Assembly: GCA_028456385.1 (NCBI GenBank) | Contig: JALNQF010000448.1 | Location: 1-29,412, forward strand | Origin: Ophiosphaerella korrae | Taxonomy: Eukaryota > Ascomycota > Dothideomycetes > Pleosporales > Phaeosphaeriaceae | Length of the DNA: 29,412 nt | Direction of reading: 5' to 3' | Part shown: piece after piece, positions 10,487-20,800 of the stretch | How the letters are laid out: the number at the start of each line of letters is the position of its first letter | Position numbering within the stretch: position 1 is the first letter of the stretch | Notes under the pieces: generated by a model | Databases searched by the model: none | Told to the model about the DNA's origin: nothing | Seen by the model: only the letters and a program-made list of their open reading frames with translations | Program-made: the position numbers and the translations under genes

Positions 10487-10915
10487 TGTAATAGGTTGTT
10501 ACTAGAGTTAACTTCCTAGTACCTAAAGGTTATTAGTAGATTGTAAATTAATAGTAAGAGTTTAGGTTATAATCTACAATAACTAATAAATAATAGAAGA
10601 TGTTTTATAACTATCTTATATTAGCGTTCTATAGTTAAAGGATTAAATTACTAATACTATCCTAATAATATACATCCTACTAACTATATACTTGCAGTAA
10701 TCTATAATCTATAGTTACTAAGATTAATAGATTACAGATTGTTCTAATCTATAATCTATAGGCGCTAAGGGCCTATAGATTATAGATTATACTAGGTGTC
10801 CTAGTTATGTGTAGTCTCCTAATCAAGATCGTTACCCTGCTCGTCCTATGCTTTGTTAGCACCTAAATTAGGGCTAATTAGTTCTATCTCGATTTCTTCT
10901 GTTACACCTATAATA
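10487..10915 (-). repeat. Element B 5' LTR (429 bp), least mutated segment of the window
   Basis: It pairs with 3932-4360. In element sense it starts TATTATAGG (the G of TG lost) and ends CCTATTACA. The U3 half at about 10665-10910 keeps many CA and TG steps (cttgcag, aatcaagatcg, ccctgctcg, ttagcacc), making it markedly less mutated than its partner. A TATATA box lies at 10685-10690 (minus strand). Confidence 0.92.
10685..10690 (-). promoter_or_regulatory. Putative TATA box in element B 5' LTR
   Basis: On the minus strand gtatatagtta lies about 30 bases upstream of ATTAGTAA (10655-10648), the proposed mRNA 5' end. The same spacing occurs in the C LTR (21720-21725 to 21756). In AT-rich mutated DNA a TATA-like string is weak evidence by itself; its support is conservation across LTR types. 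Confidence 0.45.
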
Positions 10916-10920
10916 TAAGG
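10916..10920. repeat. Right target-site duplication of element B (TAAGG)
   Basis: It matches 3927-3931. The sequence after it (cttaaactatcttattatatc) continues A's gag, aligning with B's gag at about 9985-10005. Confidence 0.85.
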
Positions 10921-11364
10921 CTTAAACTATCTTATTATATCTTCTTTAAGGTATATTCTAATATATATTACTTTCTTTTCTTCTATATTAAAGTATAGTA
11001 CTTATATATCTATCTAAAGTTATACTAAAACTATAAAGAGTCTTAGTTTCTCTTTTATTCTATTAAACTTCTTAAAGATAAGTATCTTTAGTAGCTTCTT
11101 TATTGCACTTATCTTTAGTTATTAAGTAATTAGTTTTATTTAGTTCTAGCCTTTAATAATAGCTTTAATCTATACTTTATTCTACTTTACGTAGTCTTAT
11201 AGTTCTTTATTCTACGTTTCTAAAGCTTTAATTACTATTTTTATATCTTATTTATTATTAATTAATTTATTAATATAATCCTTAATTATTTTCTATATAG
11301 TACTATCTAATTTATAACTACTTTTAAGGGCTTTACTTAATTATTTAGTTAAATTTTCTACTAT
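10921..11364 (-). pseudogene. Element A gag, 5' portion
   Basis: This is the N-terminal part of A's Gag on the minus strand, homologous to B 9985-10425. The start position (11364-11362, now ATA) aligns with B's gag start. It retains the coding-like pattern of the N-terminal helix region and part of the retrotransposon gag core. Stops are scattered throughout. It is separated from the rest of A's gag (473-3931) by element B. Confidence 0.8.
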
Positions 11365-11425
11365 TGTATTAGCTAGACTACGCGCTACTTATACTTTACT
11401 TCTTATAATAACTAAATTAGTAAGG
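11365..11425 (-). other. Element A leader and primer-binding region
   Basis: A 61-nt leader lies between the 5' LTR and gag, the same length as in B. It starts in element sense with CCTTACTAATTTAGTTATTA beside the LTR, like B and C. Confidence 0.6.
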
Positions 11426-11865
11426 TATAATAGGCTTACTAAGGTTAACTTCTTAGTAGCCTATAGGTATTAGTAGTTTAGGAAGTAATAATAAAAGTTT
11501 ATATAGTAATCTATAATAGGCTATAAATAATAGAAGATATTCTACAACTATCTCTATATTATTACTTATAGTTAATAATTAAATTACTAATACTATCTTA
11601 ATAATAGGTATTACTACTAACTATATACTTAGGCCCTTTAGCTAGCTTTATACTTTGTATTTACTAAGATTATAAATTACGAATTTATTACGTACTTAGC
11701 TTTATACTTTATATTTACTAAGATTATAAATTATAAATTTATTACGTATCTCTATTATAGTTAGTTTTCTAGTTAAGTTTATTACTCTATAAGTTATATA
11801 TACTTTTATTATCTATAGTAGAGCTAACTAGCTTAAATTAGCTTTTTCTTATTATAGCTATAATA
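11426..11865 (-). repeat. Element A 5' LTR (440 bp, C-type)
   Basis: It is the reverse complement of the element C LTRs (21481-21921 and 28066-28506) over its full length, including the tandem 55-bp U3 repeat (about 11640-11750). Borders are tataatagg at 11426 and gctataata at 11865, that is TG...CA ends with RIP-type changes. It shares R-U5 with B-type LTRs but has an unrelated U3. Confidence 0.9.
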
Positions 11866-12830
11866 TACTCTCTACTTATATCCTACCTACTTTTTAAAAG
11901 TAGAACGTCTTAACCCTCTACTTTATTTTTTTCTTTTTCTTCTTCTTTCTTTTTTTTTTTTTCTACTTTTTCTTTCTCTACTACCTCTTCTTTACTCCTA
12001 TTTTCTTTCTCTTCTTCTTCTTTACTACTATCTTTATTATTATCTTCTTTATTATTAACCTATTCTATAAAAAAGTAGCTATAGTAAGTTTAAAAAGTAG
12101 TTAGTATACGCTATATAAGTATAGTATAAGTAAATATATAATATAGTAAAGGTAGCCTAAAATCTCTATTAATACTCTAACTAAACCCTACTACTAGGCT
12201 ATAAGGCTACGCTACTTAGTTAAAATAAGCTCTAAAAACTAAGGCGTAGTTATAGGTATTTAAGTAAGTACTCTTAAAAGAGTACTACTATAAGTAGTAA
12301 AGCGCCTATAGTTTAATAGCTCTAAGTTAAAGGTACGCTAAGTATAAGTAAGCTTAATACTAGTATAGCGTACTTCTAAGTTAGTCTTAGAAGTACTAGT
12401 ATTAGATATAGTAGTATTATACGTATTATAAAGCTTATAAAGATAATTAACGTACTTATTAAGTATAATAAGTACCTATTTATATTAGTTAAAGTGTATA
12501 TAAAAAGTATATATTATAGTTACTAAGGCGTAGCTACTATAATTACTAGAAGAATAATACTTATAGTAACGTTCTTCTAGCTTATTATATACTTCCTTCT
12601 AGTTAATAATACTTTAAGTGTAGCGTAAGTAAGTAGTATATAAAGTATTATAGTTAGTATACTTAGCGTCTACGCTCTACTTAAAAGGCTAGGCTTAATA
12701 GATATTACTTTTCTTAATAAGCTTTAGGTAAAGATAGTAAACTATAGTAATAATTACTAAATATATACTACGTATATATTAAGTATATACTATAGTTAAT
12801 AAGAGGATAAGTAAAACAATTATAAAAGAA
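11866..12830 (-). pseudogene. Unrecognised decayed coding-like region with acidic/lysine-rich low-complexity end
   Basis: The plus strand at 11926-12055 is a pyrimidine-rich run; on the minus strand this reads as a Glu/Lys-rich tract that might be the acidic C-terminal tail of a protein. Upstream on the minus strand (about 12060-12700) one frame is Tyr/Thr/Leu-rich with few stops for long stretches, and a second frame takes over downstream, suggesting a frameshift. I see no RT, transposase or other known motif. GC content is slightly higher than in its surroundings. It may be a relic of a host gene or of another repeat. Confidence 0.3.
11926..12055 (+). repeat. Polypyrimidine low-complexity tract
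   Basis: The tract is mostly ttt, tct and tta triplets (tcttcttctttc, ttttttttttttt, tctttctctacta). It is either a microsatellite-like run or the complement of an acidic or lysine-rich coding tail. Confidence 0.75.
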
Positions 12831-13073
12831 AAATATTTTTTATATAGGGTTTACTAAGAGTAAATACAATTATATAAGTAATAATTTTTTACTTATTATT
12901 AAAATATAAATAGAATATTATATACAAGTATAATAATAATAATACGCCTAATATATAGGTATAGCGCGTAAGGTACGTAAATACTCTTTTCTTTATTTTC
13001 CTAAAGGTTTAGGGTTTTTATTAAGGTTACACTTTAAGGAGCTAGTAAAGATACTAACTAGAAGGAGAAGCTC
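12831..13073. other. Intergenic, no recognised feature
   Basis: AT-rich sequence with a small hairpin (taagtaataa tttttt acttatta near 12874-12899). I found no gene or element end. Confidence 0.5.
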
Positions 13074-13359
13074 TATAATAAAGGTTTGTTAAATACTTAA
13101 AACTTTTATAAACTCTAGTATAAGTTAAAGGTAGAGCTAATATACTAAAGATTATAATATTATATAGTTATAATCTAAAGTAAAGCTAGTACGCTATATA
13201 GGTATATAAAAGGCTTAATACTTATAAAGAGAGTAAAGTAAGTATTATTCTCTCTTAAATACTAGTAGTACTATTAAATACTATCTGTTATCTCTTTACT
13301 ATCTCCTATAGCCTATAGTAAGTACTATTATCTTTTAGCTACCTCTTAATAAGGTAATA
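13074..13359. repeat. Dispersed repeat copy 1 (about 285 bp, possible solo LTR)
   Basis: It is a direct repeat of 16996-17277. Shared blocks include ttaaatacttaaaactttt, atagtattatatagttata-like sequence, tactagtagtactattaaatactatct and tatagtaagtactattat. Homology ends abruptly after taata. It begins tataataaagg, which could be a mutated TGT... LTR start. No flanking duplication was found (agctc / tagcg). Confidence 0.7.
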
Positions 13360-14080
13360 TAGCGTAGTAAAATATATAACTATTTAGTAGTAAATACTCT
13401 AGAGTAAACGCTCTAGAATAAGTACTTAGTAATAAATACTAGATAGTAAATATATAAGAATATTAATAGACCTTTATAAACTATTATATTTAATCTCTTC
13501 TTTACTTCTTATCCTAATAGAGTATTATAACTAATACTTTAATTAGATTCTTATCTATTTATTAATACTTATATACCTTGTAATACTCTAATAAGAGCTA
13601 ACTATTAATTAAATTAAGTAACTAACTTATTTATTAACCTCGCCTATCTTATAGAAGTCTACTTACCTTTATTACCTTTACTTAGCCCTAAGGTCTTAAT
13701 AATATTACTATAAAGATTAAAAGAATATAAAGTTAATTTATCCTTTCCTTTTAATAATATAGCTAGATAATAATTTTTTTATTAAAAAAGAAATTACTTT
13801 TAACTTTTTTTTAATAAATATATAAATAGTATATAAGAATTTATATAATTATTATAAGAAAGAAAACTACTTTATAAAAATCTTAAGTTTTTAAAAATAA
13901 GTAAATTATTAGATATTTAATTTTTAATCTAAGCTATATTAGATAATTTTATAGCTAATTAGAAAAAAACTTTTTAGCTTATCTTAAGTTAATATTATAA
14001 TATATACTTACTTTAAGTTAGCTTAAACTTATCTAACTATTTTAAATAGAGTTACTTATATCTATAATAATAAATTTATT
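13360..14080. other. Unrecognised AT-rich spacer
   Basis: About 720 bp flanking transposon D. There is a palindromic stretch (tactctagagtaaacgctctagaataagta) near 13408-13437. No coding signal or element end is recognised. It forms the left target flank of D. Confidence 0.5.
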
Positions 14081-14082
14081 TA

Positions 14083-14128
14083 ATATATTTTATAAGTAAG
14101 TTAGTAATACTAAACTAGTATACTACTT
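14083..14128 (+). repeat. Left terminal inverted repeat of D
   Basis: atatattttataagtaagttagtaatac... pairs with the complement of 15825-15887. The left lacks the 17-bp duplication present on the right. Confidence 0.85.
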
Positions 14129-14189
14129 ATATATAACAATTATATAATATCTTAACTATAATAAACTTAAAAGATATATACTAAAGCTA

Positions 14190-15770
14190 ATTTATAGCTT
14201 ACTATTCTTAATATTAATATATAATATATATAAAGTATTAACTAAGCTATAATATAAGATAACGTACTTAAAACTATACTTATTAACTAATTTACTTAGA
14301 AGTATATATAGTATAACTATAAAGTAAATAGAAAGTACTTAATAAAACTAAAAGAAGAGGCTATAGTTTAAAAAGTTCTTAAGTAGTTTATATAAAGTTT
14401 TATACTCTTAAAGTCTATTATATAAGAAATAGTAAATAGACTCTTTAGAGTATAGTAAAGTTACTTTATTAGTAAAAATTAAGTTAAAACCTTTTTTAAG
14501 TAAACTTCTAATCTTTAGAAGTACTAAAGCTATTTATATAACTATTAGTAAGCTATTTATAAAGATTTTATAGCTATTTTATACTAGCTTAACTTAATAT
14601 AAGAGATAAAATAGAAGTATAAAATTATAGATAATAATATCTATAATTTTAATAAAACTAGCTATATTATAAGTAAAATTATAGTATAGATAGTTATTAC
14701 TAGTTTAGAAGTAGCTAAAAGAAAGAAGATTATCTAGCTAAGTAACTATAAGTAAGTTACTATTATCTAAAGTATATTAGCTATAAGTTACTTACTTTTA
14801 CTTTTTATTATCTTTATAAGTAGTATACTTATTAATACTTAGTTTAAAGACTTACTACATAATTAGATCTTTAAAGTAAGCTCTAATAGCTAGATAAATA
14901 CCTAGCTTACTTTTACTTAGTTAAAGTACTTTAATAAGTATATACTAGCTACTTATACTTAATAGCTATAAGAGCTATAACTTAAATTCTAGAATCTTTA
15001 TATAAAGAAGAAAATTATCTTTTACTATATACTTCTATATTTATTATACTTACTATAACCTTTTAATATTAGTTACTTTTTGTAATTAAAGTATAAGTAT
15101 AGAAACTAGATCTTTACTTTAGTATATAACTATATATATATTTTATTAGTAAAGAAACTTTTCTCTAAGTATTTAGGCTAGCTTTTAAATAGTCTTTAAT
15201 AGTAAAGAATATAAAAGTAAGTTTTAGAAGTACTAGGCTAGTTTTATATAACTTAGAAGCTATACTATTAAAGCTTAATATAAAGTTATAAACTTTAGTA
15301 CTATTACTACTAAAGTAAAGTATAGAAGAAGTATAGATACTACGTAATATACGTAAGATTAAAGTATAGTCTATACTTAGTTAATAAAAAATATAAAACT
15401 ATTATAGGTATTTTATAAACTTATTAGATAAAAAAATTAATTAGTTAAGTAAAGGCGTATAGTAAATTATATATAGTATAGTATTATTATAAAAAATATT
15501 CGTATATATATAAAGTATAATTAAAAAGCTTATAAAGTATTATTTAAGAAAATAAAAATATATTTAGATAGTAAAGATATTAATAGTAGAAGAAATATAA
15601 GACTTAATTACTAAGAAAGAGAATAGAGAGTATAATACTCGTAAAAAGCGTATATATAAAGTATATAGTATAGTATACTATAGATATAGTAGTAAAAAAA
15701 GATATAACTTTTATACTTATAATATAGAAATAGATAATACTAAAGATAGTAATATATCTAAAAAATAAAT
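14190..15770 (+). pseudogene. Fot1/pogo-like transposase relic of D
   Basis: This would catalyse cut-and-paste transposition. The catalytic motifs are visible with mutation-type substitutions. N-F-D-E-T reads N-F-N-K-T, with the first catalytic Asp as AAT at 14651-14653. The second motif D-G-H-E-S-H reads N-S-Y-K-S-Y, with Asp as AAT at 14961-14963. The third, in the L-L-Q-P-L-D context, reads L-L-stop-P-F-N, with Asp as AAT at 15065-15067. The second motif is in a different phase from the first and third, so small indels exist too. The upstream part (14190-14600) corresponds to the helix-turn-helix/CENP-B-like DNA-binding half but is poorly readable. The last portion is Lys-rich. Boundaries are approximate. 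Confidence 0.85.
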
Positions 15771-15824
15771 TAACTTATAATAATTTTTAATAAGTATATT
15801 ACGTATTATATAGTTATACTACGT

Positions 15825-15887
15825 AGGTAGTATACTAGTTAGGTATTACTAACTTACTTAGGTTACTAACTTACTTATAAAACACGT
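15825..15887 (-). repeat. Right terminal inverted repeat of D with internal 17-bp duplication
   Basis: The plus strand ends ttacttataaaacacgt. The 17-mer ttactaacttacttagg (15846-15862) is followed by ttactaacttacttata (15863-15879), a tandem duplication that makes this end longer than the left end and than the E terminus. Confidence 0.8.
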
Positions 15888-15889
15888 TA

Positions 15890-16129
15890 TTTCTTTATAC
15901 TTTACTACTACTTTAGTAACTAAAATACTATTAGTAGTACTAAATCTAAATTCTATAATCTCTCTATACTATAATTTAAACTTAAAATTTTAAGCTTTTT
16001 TATTACTAAGAGTATTTAAGCTTTATTTATCTTAGAATATACTAATATTACTAAAAACTTTTATTAGTTACTTTAAATCTATAATTTATATTTATATAAA
16101 AAACTCTTAGATTAGATTTATAAATTAGT
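15890..16129. other. Spacer between D and E
   Basis: About 240 bp of AT-rich sequence between the two inverted transposon copies. No feature is recognised. Confidence 0.5.
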
Positions 16130-16131
16130 TA

Positions 16132-16995
16132 ATATATTTTATAAGTAAGTAGCTAATACTAAACTAGTATACTACTTTTATAAAATACCTACGTAATATA
16201 TAATATAATTATTAAAAACTATAGTAAGTTAATTTATTTTTACTTTATAAGTGTAGAAGTTATATCTTTATTTACTATAATATTTATAGTATACTATACT
16301 AGATACTTTTAATATAAGCTTTTTACTATTATTATAATTTTTATATTTTCTTTTAGTAATTAAGTTTTATATATTTTTTACTATTAAAGTCTTTTTTATC
16401 TAAATATACTTTTATTTTCTTAACTAATACGTTATAAGCTTATTAATTATACTTTATATATATACTTATTTTTTTTATTCTATATTATATATAATTTACT
16501 ATATACTTTTACTTAATAAATTACTTTTCTTCTCTAATAAGTTTATAAAAACCTTATAATAGTTTTAAATTTTTTATTAAATAAGTATAAACTATACTTT
16601 AATTTTATATATATTATATAGTATTTATACTTCTTATATACTTTACTATAGTAGTAATAGTACTAGAGTTTATAACCTTATATTAAACTTTAGTAAAATA
16701 GTATATAGGTTATATAAAATTAGCTTAGTACTTCTAAAGCTTACTTTAATATTATTTACTATTAAAGAATATTTAAATACTAGCTTAAATACTTAGAAAG
16801 AAGTTTCTTTACTAATAAAATATATATAGTTATATACTAAAGCTAATATTTAGTTACTATACTTATACTTTAAAAGTATAAAGTAACTAATATTAAGAGG
16901 TTATAGTAAAAGATAAGATTTCTTTTTTTATAAAAGTTTAAGAATTTAATTAAGTTATAGCTTTTATAGCTATTAATTTTAAGTAGCTAGTATAT
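16132..16995 (-). mobile_element. Transposon E: truncated inverted copy of D
   Basis: On the minus strand this matches D from about 14937 to its right end, with about 90 bp net deletion. The terminus atatattttataagtaagt at 16132 follows a TA (16130-16131). It covers the C-terminal half of the transposase: the second catalytic motif again reads N-S-Y-K-S-Y near 16960. The copy stops at 16995 exactly where dispersed repeat copy 2 starts, and the N-terminal half and other terminal repeat are missing. It lacks the 17-bp end duplication of D. Confidence 0.85.
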
Positions 16996-17277
16996 TATAA
17001 TAAAAGCTTTTTAAATACTTAAAACTTTTCTAAACTTTAGTAAAAGTAGAAGTAAAGCTAATACTTTATAGATTATAGTATTATATAGTTATAGTTTAAA
17101 GTAAAGATAATATACTATATATATATATAAGGCTTAATAATTATAAAAAAAAAACAAAAGTATTATTTTCTTTTAGATACTAGTAGTACTATTAAATACT
17201 ATCTATTATACCTTTACTATTTCTTATAGCTTATAGTAAGTACTATTATTTTCTAGCTACTTCTTAATATAATAATA
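16996..17277. repeat. Dispersed repeat copy 2 (about 282 bp, possible solo LTR)
   Basis: It is homologous in direct orientation to 13074-13359. It abuts the truncated end of transposon E. Flanks (tatat / cttct) show no target duplication, and the sequence to the right does not continue E. Confidence 0.7.
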
Positions 17278-17830
17278 CTTCTCTACTAATAGTTTAGAGA
17301 TAATAATAATATACTCTTTATAATAAGCTATAAGAATTAAAAAAAAGTATATAATTAACTATTAAATAAAACCTTATATACTAAGTATACTAGTACTAGT
17401 TAAAAAATATATTTATAAAGTAACTACTAAATATAATAAGTTAATCTAACTATATATACTTTATACTCTAAAAGATAAGATTATATACTTAGAATAAAAA
17501 TAAACTACTTTTAATATAACTTTTAAAGATAACTTTAAAGTTACTATTATTTTTTTATAAAAGTATAATATAAACTCTTTAGTTAATAATATATATATAA
17601 AGTATATACTTTACTCTAAAGAGCTTATAGTATATAAAAGTAAGTTTTTAAAAAAATACTAAAAGTACTATTATTATAGAGTTATATACCTAATATAAAT
17701 CTAGAGCCTAAAAGCTTATTAGTTTTAGAGAACTTAAACTTTATTAGCTAAACTAGGTCTAAATATTATTTATACTTTTATAGATTATATCTTATAACCT
17801 AAAAGCTTATTAGCTACTTTACTACTTCTT
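17278..17830. other. Unrecognised AT-rich region
   Basis: No element ends or coding motifs. The 16-mer cctaaaagcttattag occurs twice, at 17707-17722 and 17798-17813, 91 bp apart. Confidence 0.5.
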
Positions 17831-20800
17831 TTTTTATTCTTACTTCCTTTATTTTCTCTTTTATAGCTCTTCTTTATAAGCTTTTAGTACTTATATTTTT
17901 ATAGTAACTACTTACTTTTTATTCTTACTATTAGTTTCTTTATAATACTTTACTATATACTTCTATCTTCTTTTAAGAGCTTAGTTCTATTAAGCTACTA
18001 TACTAAATTAGAAGCTTCTAGCTTAAAAAGAAGATAAACTTTACTTTAACTTATAAATTCCTTTTTTATTTTATTAGTATTAAAGTACTTAAACTTATTA
18101 GATCTAAAATAATTTAGGTTTATATATTAGCTCTACTTCTATAAGTAGTTTAGTATCTAGTACTAACTATATATATAGCTAGAAAGTAACTTAGACTTTT
18201 TAGTTAAATATTAGTATTAATAAAAAAAGAAAGAAGATATTAAGTCTCTAAGAGTATTTCTCTTCTTAAATAATTTATAGCCTTTTAGGTATTAATTACT
18301 ATATATTACTTATAAACTAATAATCTAGCCTTAGTTTTAGCTATAATTTACTTAAGCTTTCTCTAAGAGAGCGCTAGCCTTATTAGTACTATTACCTAAT
18401 ATAAGGCTTAATTTTACTACCTCTATTTTCTTATACTAGCTACTATTTTTATTTTTAAAGTATTCTTACTATAGTTTAAGACTTTAAGAATACTACTCTT
18501 ATTTTTTATATATAATACCTTTTCTCTTAAGAGCTCTAAATCTAATACTTAAGAGATTATCTATAAAGAATTTATATAATTCTTAGGCTATTATAAAGAT
18601 ATAAGAAATATAAAAGTCTTTATTAATTAAGCTAGTATAGTACTCTTAAACTTTATATTTAATTATTCTTACTAGTAGTTAAGCTCTTATATTTATTAGC
18701 TCTTATAGTTTTAGTAAAGTTATAAATACTTTTTAGAAGTATACTTTAGCTATATCTTTTTATTTTTTTATTCTATTTCTTTTCTTTTCTTTAAGCTTAT
18801 TTTAGCTACTTTATACTTTTTTACTAGTTTCTTAGCTTTATTCTTATATTTACTTTCTACTTTAATTACTATAGCTACTTTTAACTTTTAACTTAGCTTT
18901 TATATAGCTAGCTAGCTTAGCTAAAGTACTAGTAGTAGTAATAATCTTTTTTAGCTACTTTATAACCTAAGTAGACTACTTTTAAGTTATTATTAAACTA
19001 AAAGTAAAGCTTTTTACTTTATTTCTATAATATTTTACTTTTTATATAAAAGTAAGTATCTAAATTTTTTACTTATAAGCTCTTAGGTTTTACTAACTAT
19101 ATATTCTTTTTAGTTATTACTTACTTTTTAACTATATTCTTTTACTTAACTTACTTTATAACCTCTTTAACTAAGCCTTTAATATCTTTAAAGAGTATAA
19201 CTTTAGCTAGCTTTTTTCTTTTATTTAAGAGTTTATATATACTTACTATAATAACTATAAGAATAGAGCTTACTAGTAAAATAGTCTTTATAATATTTAT
19301 TTCTATAACTTTAATAGCTTCTTTTATACTTCTAATAGCTTTTAGTCTCTTTTTTACTAGCTATATTATTAGGTACGCTACTATAAAAGTTAAAGAATAC
19401 TTACTTAGAACTTTATAGCTACTTAGGCTATATACTTATAAGATCTTTCTTTAATTAATAATCTTTAAAAGATATAAGCTTATTATAAAGCTATAGTCTA
19501 TATAAATTAGTATACTTAGAAGACTATTAGATTTTATAAAGCTTTACTACTAATACTACTACTACTAAGCTCTAATAGAGCTATAGCTTATAGTTCTAAA
19601 AAAGAGAGTAATTATAGCTATACTACTTATATTTATAGTAGTATTAGATACTCTATTTTCTTTAATAATAAAGGTATTATTTACCTTAATAGCTCCTATA
19701 TTTATTGTTATATTTAGGGCTATAATTATAGGTTAAGTAAGTCTTTAACTCTATTTTTCTTTTTACTTAATTTTATCTTAATAGTCTTTTAGAGCTTAGC
19801 TAACGCGTTTTTAGTAGTCTAGTAGCTAAATATAAGAAAGTACTTTCTTAAGTTAAAGGTTTTACTAAAAGTTACTACTATATTACTAAGCTTTTTAAGT
19901 AAGAGTATACTTATACTAATACTTTTAATTTTATAGCTACTTAGTTTTCTAGCTACTTTATTACTATACTCTTTATATATAATACTATAGTAGTTAAAAT
20001 TTAGTATTTTATTTACTAAAATATTTTTCTAAGTTATTAAGTAGCTTATAAGTATCCTTTTATAATACTTAGTAAACTAGTACGTTTTTATAAGCTTAGA
20101 GCTTACTTAGTAGTATATAGTATAAATAAGCTTAAAGATAATAACTTTAAGACTTCTAGCTATCTTTATAGCTTTACTAATAATCTTTTTTACTAGTAAG
20201 CTTATAGCTAGTATCTCTATAGTTATACTATACTTAAAAGTAAGTCTTATATTTTTTTACTTACTATTTTCTCTATAGTAAATAAAGCTCTTATTTATTA
20301 AGTTTTTTCTAGTTCTTTTTACTTTTTATCTTTTTCTCGTATTAGTTAGTACTCTTTAAGTACTTTTTCTAGTAGTTTTAGCTTACTTTTAAGCTTCTAT
20401 ACTACTCTAAATTCTTTCTATTAACTACTAGCCTCTTAAGCTTTATAAGGTATACTTTTATACTTTTCTTACTTTACTAACTTAAAGTTAAATATAAGTT
20501 ACTTAGGTTTTAATAAAAGTTTAAGTTATACTTATAAGTACTTTATTAAGTTTTTTACTACTTTTACTTTTAGCTACTATCTAGCTACTTTTTTAACTTC
20601 TTTTCTTTATACTCTACTTTCTAGTAGTAGTATTTTTACTCTAGTCTACTCTTAATTTAATATAATAGGTTTAGGCTCTTTTACTTCTTTTTTTAAAGAC
20701 TTTTAGTTTCTTATTTTTATACTTTTTTTTATACTTTTTTAGTATTTTCTTAGCTTTTTACTTTAAAATCTTTAGCTTTAGAATTAAGATTACTATTATA

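Larger units (their letters stand above)
3932..10915 (-). mobile_element. Retrotransposon B: complete Ty3/gypsy chromovirus, 6,984 bp, inserted in A
   Basis: B is a full-length minus-strand element: 429-bp LTRs at both ends, 5-bp target duplication TAAGG, a 61-nt leader, one Gag-Pol phase of about 1,795 codons, an antisense ORF, and a polypurine tract beside the 3' LTR. It sits in the gag of an older relative (A). It has the fewest indels of the three copies. Compared segments of its two LTRs differ only by C/T and G/A exchanges, so RIP accounts for most of the decay. Integrase carries a chromodomain-like tail, which places it in the chromovirus branch; a single ORF suggests the Tf1/sushi type. 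Confidence 0.93.
209..11865 (-). mobile_element. Retrotransposon A: old, integrase-less Ty3/gypsy copy split by element B
   Basis: A runs on the minus strand. Its 5' LTR is 11426-11865, gag starts near 11364, and its body continues through 10916. The body then resumes at 3931 after the 6,984-bp insertion of element B and runs to 473, where it meets a U3-type LTR piece (209-472). Continuity is supported by the duplicated TAAGG on both sides of B, and because A sequence to the left and right of B aligns to adjacent parts of B's own gag near 9970-9990. The integrase/chromodomain segment that B has at 4361-6572 is absent. The right flank is tactc (11866-11870); no matching duplication is certain on the left. 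Confidence 0.85.
14083..15887 (+). mobile_element. Transposon D: Fot1/pogo-like DNA transposon, 1,805 bp, RIP-mutated
   Basis: D is bounded by TA duplications (14081-14082 and 15888-15889). The right end, read inward, is acgtgttttataagtaagttagtaa; the left end is atatattttataagtaagttagtaa, identical except for C-to-T and G-to-A changes. The inverted termini extend to tactaaactagtatactac (about 14128). Length of about 1.8 kb, TA target and a DDD/E-type transposase with an N-F-D-E-T motif are typical of fungal Fot1/pogo elements of the Tc1/mariner superfamily. It encodes no working protein. Confidence 0.9.

Noticed and set aside
3932..10906. 420-bp LTR boundary for B ending at ttaca (4351/10906)
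   Set aside because: That boundary gives no target duplication; extending to cctataaca/cctataata (4360/10915) gives matching TAAGG and aligns with the C LTR start TGTTATAGC.
11926..12055. Polypyrimidine run as a polypurine tract of an LTR element
   Set aside because: It is far longer than a primer tract, and the LTR border at 11865 belongs to A's 5' end, where no such tract is expected.
13074..17277. The two 285-bp repeats as LTRs of one retrotransposon
   Set aside because: No target duplication, no polypurine tract before the right copy and no retroviral domain between them; the interval holds DNA transposons D and E instead.
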